The notes: a model not told the origin generated them from the letters alone. A DNA stretch of 64,000 bases from UBA4416 sp020846025 (GCA_963169295.1 CAUJDD010000102.1:62001-126000); one strand, 5' to 3'; counted from the stretch's first letter, positions 18,629 to 27,864 are shown. Program-made: numbers and translations.

Positions 18629-19894
18629 TTATGTTTTTTGTTTTTTCTTTTTAGCTGCAGGAAACAAAATATTGTTTAATATTAATCGATAGCCTGGTGA
18701 ATTTGGATGAAGGCTTAAATCTGTAGGAGGATCTTCTACCTTGTGCATATAGTCTTCAGGATCGTGCCCTCCATAAAAAGTCCATGTGCCTTTACCGTAA
18801 TCTCCGTGTATATATCGTGCTTCGTTAAATGCTTTAGATTCGCCCATAACCAATACGTTCTTCTTAATAAACTGTTTTGAATAAGCGGTTGTTTGACCAT
18901 AAAAACCCTGAATGGTTTGCTGATGATTTTGACATAACATAGTTGGAACTGGATCCCACTTAGCCGAAAATTCAAACAAGGTAAATAAATCATTTTCTTT
19001 ATTCACGCCATATTGCATTCGTGTACTCGTTGCATCAATGTTAGAAAATTCGTATTCATATGGATTCGTACTTAATTGATAATTCTCAAAGGCGTAACCT
19101 TTTCCAAAATCAATTTTTTTATTCATAGCTGGATCGGCTGGATCATGATCAAACATCGATTCACAAATATCAACTCCTTCAGATGCCAGTGCTATATCAT
19201 AACTATCAGTGGCACTACACATCGCAAACAAGAAACCACCACCAAACACAAAATCATTTATCTTTTTAGCAACTGCTAATTTCAGTTGAGATACTTTTGA
19301 GAAACCTAATTTTTTAGCCATCTCTTCGTTTGATTTTACCTCAGCCTGATACCAAGCTGCATTGCGATAGGCTGCATAAAAGCGTCCATATTGTCCTGTA
19401 AAATCTTCGTGATGTAAATGTAACCAATCGTATTCTTTTAGTTTATCCATGATTAATTCTTCATCATACACCACATCATACGGTATTTCTGCATATTTTA
19501 AAACCAATGTTACAGCATCATCCCAAGGCTGTTTGGTTTTTGGTGAATACACTGCAATTCTTGGTGCTTTCTCCAATTTTATAGCATCTTGGTTTATGGC
19601 AGGATTAGCAATATCTGCTAAAATACCATTTGCCTGTGCATCAGAAATTAATTCAAAACTTACTCCTCTAGTTTTACATTCTGTGGATACTTGAGGTGAA
19701 TTAGGAATTAAAAAACTTCCTCCTCTATAATTAACTAACCATTGAATTTCCAACTCTCCTTTTAAACTCCAATACGCAATGCCATAAGCTTTTAAATGAT
19801 TTTTTTGTGTTTCATCCATTGGTATTAATAAATAAGCACCGTAACCCTTTACAAAAATTATAAAGAAAAAAAGTATAGAAAAAAGGCGTTTCAT
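18629..19894 (-). CDS. Secreted glutamine-amidotransferase-like protein (often labelled asparagine synthetase B)
   Basis: A 421-residue protein with a signal peptide (1-19). It has an N-terminal region with YRGGSFLIP, then APRIAVYSP and a class I amidotransferase-like core: VVYDEELI, DWLHLHHEDFTGQYG, and FVFGGGFLFAMCSATDS, whose cysteine sits where a nucleophile elbow would be. The C-terminal part (VLVMGESKAFNEARY, TWTFYGGHDPEDY) is also conserved in appearance. I recall proteins like this in Bacteroidota being auto-named asparagine synthetase B, but no AMP-forming synthetase domain is visible, and a secreted location does not fit that role. The real substrate is unknown. Convergent with lysA, 7 bases apart. 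Confidence 0.65.
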   Translation of the reverse strand: MKRLFSILFFFIIFVKGYGAYLLIPMDETQKNHLKAYGIAYWSLKGELEIQWLVNYRGGSFLIPNSPQVSTECKTRGVSFELISDAQANGILADIANPAINQDAIKLEKAPRIAVYSPKTKQPWDDAVTLVLKYAEIPYDVVYDEELIMDKLKEYDWLHLHHEDFTGQYGRFYAAYRNAAWYQAEVKSNEEMAKKLGFSKVSQLKLAVAKKINDFVFGGGFLFAMCSATDSYDIALASEGVDICESMFDHDPADPAMNKKIDFGKGYAFENYQLSTNPYEYEFSNIDATSTRMQYGVNKENDLFTLFEFSAKWDPVPTMLCQNHQQTIQGFYGQTTAYSKQFIKKNVLVMGESKAFNEARYIHGDYGKGTWTFYGGHDPEDYMHKVEDPPTDLSLHPNSPGYRLILNNILFPAAKKKKQKT

Positions 19895-19949
19895 AGATGT
19901 CCTAAGATACTAAAATACCTAAACAATATGACGTTAATTGCTGTTAAAA

Positions 19950-20315
19950 TTAACCATGATAAACTCTTGAGAAAACAATTAATCCATCCTTAATCTGTAA
20001 TACTTCGCCCACATTCAAATCTTCATCATTATTTACATGGCGTATATATTCCATAAACACTTGTTCTTCATCTATAGTTAATTTAATAAGCTCATATCTT
20101 AAAGTCGGGAGTCTATCAAAAGCATCTTGCCACCATTCTCTGAGCGCAGCTTTCCCTTTAATTAAACCCTTTGTTTCAGGCTTTCTAATTTTTAACTTAG
20201 GGCTATAATGTTGAGCATTATCATTATAGAGTGATAATAATTTTTCTAGGTTATGTTCATTAAATGCCTCAAACCATTTTAAGGCAATCTGTTTATTTTG
20301 TTGTGAAGTTGTCAT
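19950..20315 (-). CDS. NTF2/SnoaL-like small protein
   Basis: A 121-residue cytoplasmic protein with the NTF2-like pattern: N-terminal helix ALKWFEAFNEHNLEKLLSLY, then curved strands with GLIKGKAALREWWQDAF and VGEVLQIKDGLIVFSRVYHG. The family includes isomerases, hydrolases and ligand-binding proteins, so the substrate cannot be given. A good -7 element (TACATTTG on the minus strand, plus-strand bases 20329-20336) lies 14 bases upstream of its ATG. Confidence 0.75.
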   Translation of the reverse strand: MTTSQQNKQIALKWFEAFNEHNLEKLLSLYNDNAQHYSPKLKIRKPETKGLIKGKAALREWWQDAFDRLPTLRYELIKLTIDEEQVFMEYIRHVNNDEDLNVGEVLQIKDGLIVFSRVYHG

Positions 20316-20328
20316 AATTATTATGGAT

Positions 20329-20336
20329 CAAATGTA
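20329..20336 (-). promoter_or_regulatory. -7 element TACATTTG
   Basis: Matches TAnnTTTG on the minus strand, 14 bases upstream of the NTF2-like gene start, implying a very short leader. No -33 TTG is seen at usual spacing. Confidence 0.4.
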
Positions 20337-20372
20337 ATTATTTAATGAAAGGTATTTATATTTATAAGCAAT

Positions 20373-22208
20373 ATGGGATATAAAAGTTTAAGAGCTTGCT
20401 TGAAAGATTTGGAAAAAAACCATCATTTGGTTCGAATTAAGGAAGAGGTAGATCCAAATTTAGAGATGGCTGCCATACATTTAAGAGTACATGAAATGGC
20501 TGGGCCAGCTTTATTATTCGAAAATGTAAAAGGAACCAGCTTTCAGTGTGCCTCCAATATTTATGGAACTCTCGAACGTAGTAAGTTTATTTTCAGAGAT
20601 ACCTTTTCTACAATTCAAACCTTAATTGATATTAAAAATAATCCCATAAAGGCTATTAAAAATCCTTTTCAATATTTAGATGTTTCTTTAACTGCTTTAT
20701 CTGCTCTACCACTAAAAAATCCACTTTCTAAACCTGTTCTATTTAAAGAAACAAGTATTGATAAATTACCTTTGATAAAACATTGGCCAAAGGATGGTGG
20801 TGCATTTGTTACCTTACCACAAGTGTATAGCGAAGATATTGAAAAACCTGGCATAATGAATGCCAATTTAGGAATGTATCGCATTCAATTAAACGGAAAT
20901 GATTATATCTTAAATAAAGAAATAGGATTACATTATCAATTACATCGAGGTATTGGAGTTCATCAATCAAAAGCAAATAAGAAAGGAAAACCATTAAAAG
21001 TGTCTATCTTTATTGGTGGGCCACCAAGCCATGCCGTTGCTGCTGTTATGCCACTACCCGAAGGATTAAGCGAAATGACATTTGCAGGTGCATTGGCAAA
21101 CAGAAGATTTAGATATACATATAAAGATGGTTTTTGTATTAGCACTGATGCTGATTTTGTTATTACAGGTGAAGTTTTTCCGAACGAAAATAAGCCCGAA
21201 GGCCCTTTTGGAGATCATCTTGGATATTATAGTTTAACGCATGATTTCCCTGTAATGAAGGTACATAAGGTATATCATCGTGAAGATGCTATTTGGCCTT
21301 TTACAGTAGTTGGAAGACCCCCACAAGAAGATACAAGTTTTGGTCAAATTATACATGAGCTAACAGGAAATGCCATTAAACACGAATTACCAGGTGTAAA
21401 AGAAGTTCATGCCGTAGATGCTGCTGGTGTGCATCCATTACTTTTAGCAATAGGTAGCGAACGTTACACGCCTTATAACCAAACAAAACAGCCTTCTGAA
21501 ATATTAACTATTGCCAATCATATTCTCGGAAAAGGTCAATTAAGCCTTGCTAAATATTTATTTATTACAGCCGAAGATGAACAAAAGCTAAGCACACATA
21601 ACATTGAAGAGTTTTATCAATATATATTAGAACGCATTAATCTTAAACGTGATTTACATTTTTATACTCATACAAGCATTGATACCTTAGATTATAGCGG
21701 AACAGAACTAAACAGTGGTAGTAAATTAGTAGTGGCAGCTTATGGCTCAAAATGTCGAAATTTAGCAACTCAAATTGCGTCAAGTTTGAATGACCTAAAA
21801 ACATTTTACAACCCACAAACAGTATTCCCGGGTGTATTGATATTACAAGGAAATTTATTTACTACCTATCAAATTGCACAAAAAGAGTTTGAAGCATTCA
21901 ATGATGAGCTAAAAGCAAAACAAATAGATTTGACAGGATTTCCTCTTATTGTTGTAGTAGATGATGCTAGCTTTGTTGCAGCCAATCTTAAAAATTGGTT
22001 ATGGGTTACATTCACACGTTCTAATCCAAGTCATGATGTGTATGGTGTAAATTCATTTATAGCATATAAACACTTTGGTTGCGATAATTTAATAATTGAT
22101 GCTCGCATAAAACCTCATCACGCACCCGTTTTAGAGAAAGATATCTCCATTGAAAAAAAGGTTGATAAACTTTTTGAAAAAGGAGGCAGTTTGTATGGGT
22201 TGAAATAA
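20373..22208 (+). CDS. UbiD-family decarboxylase, probable menaquinone biosynthesis decarboxylase
   Basis: A 611-residue member of the prenyl-FMN-dependent UbiD family. Diagnostic pieces are the N-terminal LRACLKDLEKNHHLVRIKEEVDP, IGLHYQLHRGIGVHQ (flavin-binding part), and PEGPFGDHLGYYS near residue 275, which is a family signature, plus AVDAAGVHPLLLAIG. Its length fits the long Bacteroidota form. Because MqnE and an MqnX-like enzyme also lie in the window and no ubiquinone genes are seen, decarboxylation in the futalosine menaquinone route is the best guess. The prenyl-FMN partner (UbiX-like) is not here. Confidence 0.85.
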   Translation: MGYKSLRACLKDLEKNHHLVRIKEEVDPNLEMAAIHLRVHEMAGPALLFENVKGTSFQCASNIYGTLERSKFIFRDTFSTIQTLIDIKNNPIKAIKNPFQYLDVSLTALSALPLKNPLSKPVLFKETSIDKLPLIKHWPKDGGAFVTLPQVYSEDIEKPGIMNANLGMYRIQLNGNDYILNKEIGLHYQLHRGIGVHQSKANKKGKPLKVSIFIGGPPSHAVAAVMPLPEGLSEMTFAGALANRRFRYTYKDGFCISTDADFVITGEVFPNENKPEGPFGDHLGYYSLTHDFPVMKVHKVYHREDAIWPFTVVGRPPQEDTSFGQIIHELTGNAIKHELPGVKEVHAVDAAGVHPLLLAIGSERYTPYNQTKQPSEILTIANHILGKGQLSLAKYLFITAEDEQKLSTHNIEEFYQYILERINLKRDLHFYTHTSIDTLDYSGTELNSGSKLVVAAYGSKCRNLATQIASSLNDLKTFYNPQTVFPGVLILQGNLFTTYQIAQKEFEAFNDELKAKQIDLTGFPLIVVVDDASFVAANLKNWLWVTFTRSNPSHDVYGVNSFIAYKHFGCDNLIIDARIKPHHAPVLEKDISIEKKVDKLFEKGGSLYGLK

Positions 22209-22219
22209 TAAAGAAATTC

Positions 22220-24010
22220 TTAAATTTTTACACCAATAACTAGCATGTCATCTACTTGCTCTAAATTTCCACGCCACTCCTCGATAGTTTGATTCAGAAT
22301 GGTTTTTTGTTTTTCTATTGGTTGATTACTTACTTCCAATAATAATTGACGGAAATTACCTGCCATAAATTTTCTACCTTTAGGTCCGCCAAACTGGTCA
22401 GCATATCCATCAGAGAATATATAAACCAAGTCATCTTTTTGTAATTGTATTGTATGATTAGTGAAATTTTGTTTTTCACCTACATACATTCCTACTGGAA
22501 ATTTATCAGCTTTATACTGAATTAACTCACCATTTCTAATAATATATAGCGGATTAAATGCGCCTGCATATTGCATTTCTAATGTCTTATAGTTAATTGC
22601 ACAAAAAGACATATCCATACCATCTTTAGTTTTTGAATGATCGCTTCCTTTATTATTTGTATGCAATGTATTAGCAACACCATCATTCATACTATCCATT
22701 ATTAATGCTGGATTTACTTGATGTGTGTTTTTAAGAATATCTTTTAATAAATTATATCCCACAATACTCATAAATGCGCCAGGAACTCCATGCCCAGTAC
22801 AATCAACAGCTGCAAAGCAACTCCAATCTTCTTTTTTATCAACCCAATAAAAATCACCACTTACAATATCTTTTGGTTTATATAATACAAACGATTGTGG
22901 TAAAACTTGTTTTACGAATGAATTAGGTGGTAAAATTGCCTCTTGTATTCGTTTAGCGTAATGAATACTATCAGTAACTTGTTTGAAAAGAATTTCTAAT
23001 TCTTTTGTTTTTACCTCAATTTCTTCTTTTTGCCTAACAACTTCCTCAGTTCTCTCAATTACTTTTTGCTCTAATACTCTTTCATTTTCCGATAAACTAT
23101 CGCGCATTTTTAAGAGTGCATGACCAAGACTATCATCTTTACTTAGAGGTCGGTAATAAGCTTCAAAGTTTCCAGTTCCTGTTTGTTTGGCAAACTCCGT
23201 TGTGCTCTCCATTGATTCTACTAAACTATTCAGTGCCGTTCCCATTTCACCAATCTCATCCGTACGATAACTGATTCTTTCTTTTGGTAAAATACCCAAG
23301 CCCATTGATAATAACATTTTTTTAAGTTGCTGTATAGGTTTAGTAATTGAGCGAGTAGTAAATACAGCAATTAAAATTCCACCAACAAATAAACCTATCC
23401 CTAATAGTTTTACTAATCGATCTAAAAAATTAAAAGATTGGAACATTTGAGTAGTTGTTTCCTCGGCTGCGGTCTGCTTTTGTGAAATTAACTCATTTAA
23501 CTGAGTATAAAGCATTTTAATTTTTTCTTGACTATCTTCAAATGGACCTGTTACAGTAAACTTAATGGCTGGATCTTGGTAACTCTCCCATGAATTGAGT
23601 GGCGACATGATCTCTTCTTGATATAAATAAAATAACTCGTCACTAAATTTCACGATAGATTTATACTTTAGCTTCTCTTCCTCTGGCCAATCTTTAGCCA
23701 ATTCATTAACTTTATTTTTTAGTTGAGGATACTCTTTATTAATTAAAACCCTTAACTCTGTTTTAGAAATGTCATCATTAGTAGATTGAAAAAGATACCA
23801 TTTTGTAATTAAAGTTTGAGACTTCTGTAGTAAATAATTAAATTCTTTTAATGAAGACACAGATGGTGTTACTTGACCAACAACCGAATCAGTTTGGCTT
23901 TTACTTTTTGTAACAATAATGATAGTTGCAATAAAAGCAATAAGAGTTAAGAACAACAAAGCACCAAAACCAGTTCCTATTTTTCTACCAATAGTAAATC
24001 GAAATGCCAT
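22220..24010 (-). CDS. HAMP sensor with SpoIIE/PP2C-type phosphatase output
   Basis: A 596-residue membrane sensor: membrane helix 1 (about 13-33), a helical periplasmic four-helix-bundle-like region (35-195), membrane helix 2 (200-217), HAMP (218-270, with RSITKPIQQLKK), coiled coil (305-345), linker DSIHYAKRIQEAILPP and phosphatase domain (365-596). Metal-site motifs SGDFYW, AAVDCTGHGVPGA, KDGMDMSF and FSDGYADQFGG are complete. It is the last gene of a probable operon with a TPR lipoprotein-like gene (17 bases upstream) and a YfiR-like gene. A periplasmic signal relayed by the HAMP helix to Ser/Thr dephosphorylation of a STAS-type partner is inferred. Confidence 0.9.
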   Translation of the reverse strand: MAFRFTIGRKIGTGFGALLFLTLIAFIATIIIVTKSKSQTDSVVGQVTPSVSSLKEFNYLLQKSQTLITKWYLFQSTNDDISKTELRVLINKEYPQLKNKVNELAKDWPEEEKLKYKSIVKFSDELFYLYQEEIMSPLNSWESYQDPAIKFTVTGPFEDSQEKIKMLYTQLNELISQKQTAAEETTTQMFQSFNFLDRLVKLLGIGLFVGGILIAVFTTRSITKPIQQLKKMLLSMGLGILPKERISYRTDEIGEMGTALNSLVESMESTTEFAKQTGTGNFEAYYRPLSKDDSLGHALLKMRDSLSENERVLEQKVIERTEEVVRQKEEIEVKTKELEILFKQVTDSIHYAKRIQEAILPPNSFVKQVLPQSFVLYKPKDIVSGDFYWVDKKEDWSCFAAVDCTGHGVPGAFMSIVGYNLLKDILKNTHQVNPALIMDSMNDGVANTLHTNNKGSDHSKTKDGMDMSFCAINYKTLEMQYAGAFNPLYIIRNGELIQYKADKFPVGMYVGEKQNFTNHTIQLQKDDLVYIFSDGYADQFGGPKGRKFMAGNFRQLLLEVSNQPIEKQKTILNQTIEEWRGNLEQVDDMLVIGVKI

Positions 24011-24027
24011 AGTGAAGTGTTACTTAC

Positions 24028-24948
24028 TTATTTTTGTTTTTGAATTTCCTCTTTTTTTTGCTTAAACTCATTTGCTTTTGCCTCATCTAATAAGGCATTA
24101 TAAATACCTTCTAATCCTTCCAAGGCTTTACTTTCTTTAGGATTTAATTCATACACCTTTATCATAAAAGGTAATGATTGCTTAAATAATTTCTTAGCAT
24201 TTTCTTGAATAACATCTAATTGAGATAAATCTATATCATAATCCATCATACGCATTAACGTGGCACCTTGGTTATAATATAAGACACCTAAATTCATATT
24301 TGCGCTAATATTTTTAGGATCAAGTTCTAATACTTTTAATAAGGCAGCTTTAGCTACATCGCCATATCTTTGATTAAAGTTATTTTTAATATACAACTCG
24401 GCAAACATACTTCCTTTAGCTGTATAATAAGCAATATCTTTTTCTTTAAAATCAAACTCCGGACTATAGATAGCATAGTATTTTTTATATTTAAAGTAAT
24501 TGGTATCTGCTTTTACATCGTTCAATGAATCCTTTAATAAAATTGTTGCAAGTTTGTAATACGAAGAAGACGCACTCTTAATAAAAGCCATATTATTTTC
24601 ATAATATTCTTTTTTAGCATCCAATTTAATTGACTTTTGAACAGACACCATGGCTGTATCCAACAAATATGTTTTAGCTTGAGTAGGTAAGTTTATTTGT
24701 TTAAATGTTTGGATATAAGCAAAACTACGAATATGCCACACTGCTGGATCGTCTTTTGTTTCTGAATGAAGTACCGTCTTATCAATAATATAAATTGCTT
24801 GCTCGTATTTCTTTTCTTGACATAACTTCTGAGCCTCCATTAACAAATCATTCTGCGCATAGAAATTATGAGCAATACATATCAATAAGAAACCTACACA
24901 GTTTCTGATGTAATGATATGAATTTGAACTTGTTATCACGTTATACAA
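24028..24948 (-). CDS. Exported TPR protein
   Basis: A 306-residue protein with a hydrophobic N-terminal segment (about 14-31, ends NFYAQ) acting as signal peptide and TPR-type helices: EAQKLCQEKKYEQAIYIID near 40, and ALLKVLELDPKNISANMNLGVLYYNQG near 205-235. The C-terminus is a charged coil rich in K, E and Q. Start is TTG 24948; no in-frame ATG precedes the signal. It is between the YfiR-like and HAMP-SpoIIE genes (14 and 17 bases), so a scaffold or ligand-relay role for the same signalling operon is likely but unproven. Confidence 0.8.
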   Translation of the reverse strand: MYNVITSSNSYHYIRNCVGFLLICIAHNFYAQNDLLMEAQKLCQEKKYEQAIYIIDKTVLHSETKDDPAVWHIRSFAYIQTFKQINLPTQAKTYLLDTAMVSVQKSIKLDAKKEYYENNMAFIKSASSSYYKLATILLKDSLNDVKADTNYFKYKKYYAIYSPEFDFKEKDIAYYTAKGSMFAELYIKNNFNQRYGDVAKAALLKVLELDPKNISANMNLGVLYYNQGATLMRMMDYDIDLSQLDVIQENAKKLFKQSLPFMIKVYELNPKESKALEGLEGIYNALLDEAKANEFKQKKEEIQKQK

Positions 24949-24962
24949 ATTTAATTATTAAT

Positions 24963-25490
24963 TTAATCAACCACAATAGCTAAACCATTTAACCCTTCAC
25001 CTGTAATCAATCCCGCTTTTTTGGCGTTATTTTGGCTATATTCAAATCGTTGCTTATTTTCTTCTACTACAAAGTTTATTACTGCACCTGCCTTGGCAAG
25101 TCCTGGTTTTTCTGTTACTATTAATGAGCCTTTACCTTTTAGTTTATTAATTGCATCTTTTAAAACATCTGATTCTGAACCCAAAATGAATAAAATTTGT
25201 GGGGGATCGGTTGCATAACTACTTGAGTTCTTTACTTCAATTTTTTGTGCTCCCACTTGCTTAGTAGAAGCCATTTTATTGAGTTCTACATTTAATGATG
25301 AATTACTACCTACAATTTGAATTACAAAATTGCCAGTTCGCATTTTTTCTGGCCATTTAAAATATTTAGTAAAATTATATAAGAATACAGCTTTAACTTT
25401 AGCATTTGTATCATAGTTATTTTGCTGTTGGAAGCTCAAACTTGAAAATGCTAAAATTATTAATAAGCTATATTGAACTATTTTTCTCAA
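24963..25490 (-). CDS. YfiR-like periplasmic protein (DUF4154 family)
   Basis: A 175-residue protein with a signal peptide (1-20). The remaining sequence shows the DUF4154 pattern: KAVFLYNFTKYFKWPEKM near the start, FVIQIVGSN, a QILFILGSESD segment and KGSLIVTEKPGLAKAGAVINFVVEENKQRFEYSQNNAKKAGL toward the end (given here in parts: SLIVTEKPGLAKAG and INFVVEENKQRFE). YfiR in Pseudomonas is a periplasmic inhibitor of a membrane HAMP-diguanylate cyclase. Here the downstream output is a HAMP-SpoIIE phosphatase instead. Start is TTG 25490. It is the first gene of the three-gene minus-strand operon. Confidence 0.85.
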   Translation of the reverse strand: MRKIVQYSLLIILAFSSLSFQQQNNYDTNAKVKAVFLYNFTKYFKWPEKMRTGNFVIQIVGSNSSLNVELNKMASTKQVGAQKIEVKNSSSYATDPPQILFILGSESDVLKDAINKLKGKGSLIVTEKPGLAKAGAVINFVVEENKQRFEYSQNNAKKAGLITGEGLNGLAIVVD

Positions 25491-25626
25491 TTATCACACT
25501 CCTATTATCAAATAGTTTGCCGTAATAGGGTAACTGACAAATTTAAGATTAACAAAGAACTAAACAAAGGATTTTTTAACATTTAATAATCTATTAAAAT
25601 CAATAATTTTACCTTAACAAATTCGG

Positions 25627-26208
25627 GTGATTTATAACGAAAAATACAATCAATCAACTGACAATGAACTAATTACACTTTACAAAAGTAGTAACGAAAG
25701 TTTATTTTTAGGTATTTTATATAAAAGATATGCGCATTTGGTTCTTGGTTTGTGTTTTAAATACCTAAAAAATGAAGACGAATCAAAAGATGCCGTAATG
25801 CAAATATTCGAGAAATTACTCATTGATTTAAAAAGATTCGAGATTCAATATTTTAAAAGTTGGCTTTATACATATTCTAAAAATCATTGCTTATTATCAT
25901 TAAGAAACAAGCAAAGTAAATTGAGAAAAGATATTGACTTGAAAAATAATGCTTCGTTATTTATGGAAACTGAGGTTATGACGCATCTTAATGAAGCAAA
26001 TCAAAAAGAAAGTACATATATATTACTCGAAAATGCCATTAATGAATTAAACGAAGGACAAAAAAAGTGCATCCATTTATTTTATTTTAAAGAAAAAACA
26101 TATCAAGAAATTTCTGATTTAACAGGATATAGCTTAAATGAGGTAAAAAGTTTTATTCAGAATGGAAAACGTAACTTAAAGATAAAACTAGAAAACAAAG
26201 GTGAATAA
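25627..26208 (+). CDS. ECF-type RNA polymerase sigma factor
   Basis: A 193-residue sigma-70-family protein with region 2 (LFLGILYKRYAHLVLGLCFKYLKNEDESKDAVMQIFEKLL given as key parts YKRYAHLVLGLC and DESKDAVMQIFEKLL, about 25-70), a short linker and region 4 (about 135-190: INELNEGQKKCIHLFYFKEK, TYQEISDLTGYSLNEVKSFI). The -10-binding and -35-binding helices are intact. The start is GTG 25627; no ATG is available nearby. It overlaps the next gene by 8 bases, the normal arrangement for an ECF sigma and its membrane regulator. Confidence 0.9.
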   Translation: MIYNEKYNQSTDNELITLYKSSNESLFLGILYKRYAHLVLGLCFKYLKNEDESKDAVMQIFEKLLIDLKRFEIQYFKSWLYTYSKNHCLLSLRNKQSKLRKDIDLKNNASLFMETEVMTHLNEANQKESTYILLENAINELNEGQKKCIHLFYFKEKTYQEISDLTGYSLNEVKSFIQNGKRNLKIKLENKGE

Positions 26209-27241
26209 ACCAACAAAACATAATTATTTAGATAAGGATAAATTCTTTCATTTACTTGAGAATTACTCAAACGATGTAAAGAATAATGATGCTATTGATG
26301 AATTTGAGAAAGAAGCTTTGGAAGGATTTAACTCAAACACTTCTTTAAATAAGGCTAAAGAACTCAGTAATGAAATTGACTTTGCCATCCAATCTAAAAT
26401 TAATAATCATAAAAAACAGCAAAGTAATAAATTCATTTGGATTGGCGCTGCTGCTACATTAGCGTTACTTGTTACATTTAGCTACATACTTTTAATTAAA
26501 AACAACACTAAGCAAAATATTGCCATCAATACCCCACCAACTGAAGTTAAATTGAATGAAAAACATTTGATTGAGAATTCCTTACCTGCAATTTCAAATG
26601 AACAAACTAAATCTTCTACTGCTGAAGCAAATAGTGGAATAGAATTAATTAAAACTAATCAGGCAATTACGAATTTAAAAGACCAAAAACTATTAGAAAA
26701 AGGAGATGCTGATAAAAGACCACTTCAAGACAAATTACAATCATCCAATTCTATCACAAGTACTTCCGACCATGACGAAGCAACTATTCCTACTGAGGTA
26801 TATGCTATTGAATCGGATCCGCAAAGTATTGCTGGTAATATAGATTACGAAAAATTATCAGAAGAAAGAATTGAAACTGCGAAATCTAATAAAAATATTG
26901 AAGCTAAAAGTAAAAAAGAAACACCACCTTTAGCACAAAGTATCCCCTCTGTACCAGAGGCACACTACCAAGGAGGCGAAAAAGCGATTGTTCAATTTAT
27001 ACTTAACTATTTTAAAAATCATTATCCTCACATCACACCACAACAAGATTTTATTTTAGAAGCCAAGGTACTTGCAAATGGAACTCTAAATGTAAAATCC
27101 ATTAAGTCTATATCATCAGATGACAACTGTAAATGTATTAACGAACTAACAGAAGCGCTCAATTCTATGACGGGTTGGAATCCTGCCACAAAAAACGGAA
27201 CCCCTCAGAGTTCCGTTATTAAAATAGTATTAAAGTTTTAA
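26201..27241 (+). CDS. Anti-sigma-like membrane protein with TonB-like C-terminal domain
   Basis: A 346-residue protein with a soluble acidic N-terminus (1-75) of the size of an anti-sigma domain, one membrane segment (78-99), a long polar periplasmic linker, and a C-terminal domain (about 250-346). That domain begins HYQGGEKAIVQFILNYF and ends with a MTGWNPATKNGTPQ turn and VIKIVLKF strand, the pattern of the TonB C-terminal domain. Start GTG 26201 lies inside the sigma gene (8-base overlap), so translation is coupled. It likely holds the sigma factor at the membrane and may sense the cell envelope with its TonB-like part; that is inference. Confidence 0.75.
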   Translation: MNKPTKHNYLDKDKFFHLLENYSNDVKNNDAIDEFEKEALEGFNSNTSLNKAKELSNEIDFAIQSKINNHKKQQSNKFIWIGAAATLALLVTFSYILLIKNNTKQNIAINTPPTEVKLNEKHLIENSLPAISNEQTKSSTAEANSGIELIKTNQAITNLKDQKLLEKGDADKRPLQDKLQSSNSITSTSDHDEATIPTEVYAIESDPQSIAGNIDYEKLSEERIETAKSNKNIEAKSKKETPPLAQSIPSVPEAHYQGGEKAIVQFILNYFKNHYPHITPQQDFILEAKVLANGTLNVKSIKSISSDDNCKCINELTEALNSMTGWNPATKNGTPQSSVIKIVLKF

Positions 27242-27243
27242 TA

Positions 27244-27864
27244 TCAACTACCGCAATTAATTTTAGAATCTGCAGTAATAACTACTTTTCTTATTCTCTT
27301 TATTGTAATATTTCCAGATATAATTCCACCAGAATTACCTCCAGAACCGCCTACATCTCCTACAATAAAACTATCTGCTTTATTAATAACTATTTCTCCT
27401 CTTACAACACCTCCATTTTTAACTTTAAGGGTGCTAGCATTATTAATAACAATTTGACCTTTTACAACTCCTCCATTTCTTACTACAAGTGCACCTTCTT
27501 TATCTACCACAATTCCTCCATTTGATTCTCCAGTACCTTGTATAATTAAACATCCACTATTAATTTTTATTTCGCCATTTACCTTTCCTCCGTTTTTAAT
27601 TTTCACAGTCTCACCTACATTCACTGTTACAGGCGTATCTATAGTAGTAGTAATTTCTCTTTCAGTAGGTGTGTAAGGCTTCAAATTAGATGCAACTGGA
27701 TTTTTATCCGAATAATCTATGTCGTAAGTGCAAGGATCACCAACTTTCAGCCCAGTGTTTGGGAAATTTGTATCATTAAATGGATAAACAATTGAAGTTT
27801 CATCTTCTTTAATTGTACCGCTAATGTTATCTGTATTTATTGATTCTACTTTACCTAATGCCAT
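27244..27864 (-). CDS. Cold-shock-like domain plus beta-solenoid (bactofilin-like) protein
   Basis: I chose ATG 27864 (MALGKVESINTDN); an upstream in-frame TTG would add ten poor residues. The 206-residue product has an N-terminal part (1-60) with the layout of a cold-shock OB fold: GKVESINTDNISGTIK, then FPNTGLKVGDPCTYDID, ending NPVASNLKPY. From about 85 it is a repetitive beta structure with steps of about 20 residues, each carrying NGG-V-GEI/QIVIN (KVNGEIKINSG, GVVKGQIVINN, GVVRGEIVINK), like a bactofilin or right-handed solenoid. No signal peptide. Convergent with the sigma/anti-sigma pair. Its function is unknown. Confidence 0.6.
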   Translation of the reverse strand: MALGKVESINTDNISGTIKEDETSIVYPFNDTNFPNTGLKVGDPCTYDIDYSDKNPVASNLKPYTPTEREITTTIDTPVTVNVGETVKIKNGGKVNGEIKINSGCLIIQGTGESNGGIVVDKEGALVVRNGGVVKGQIVINNASTLKVKNGGVVRGEIVINKADSFIVGDVGGSGGNSGGIISGNITIKRIRKVVITADSKINCGS

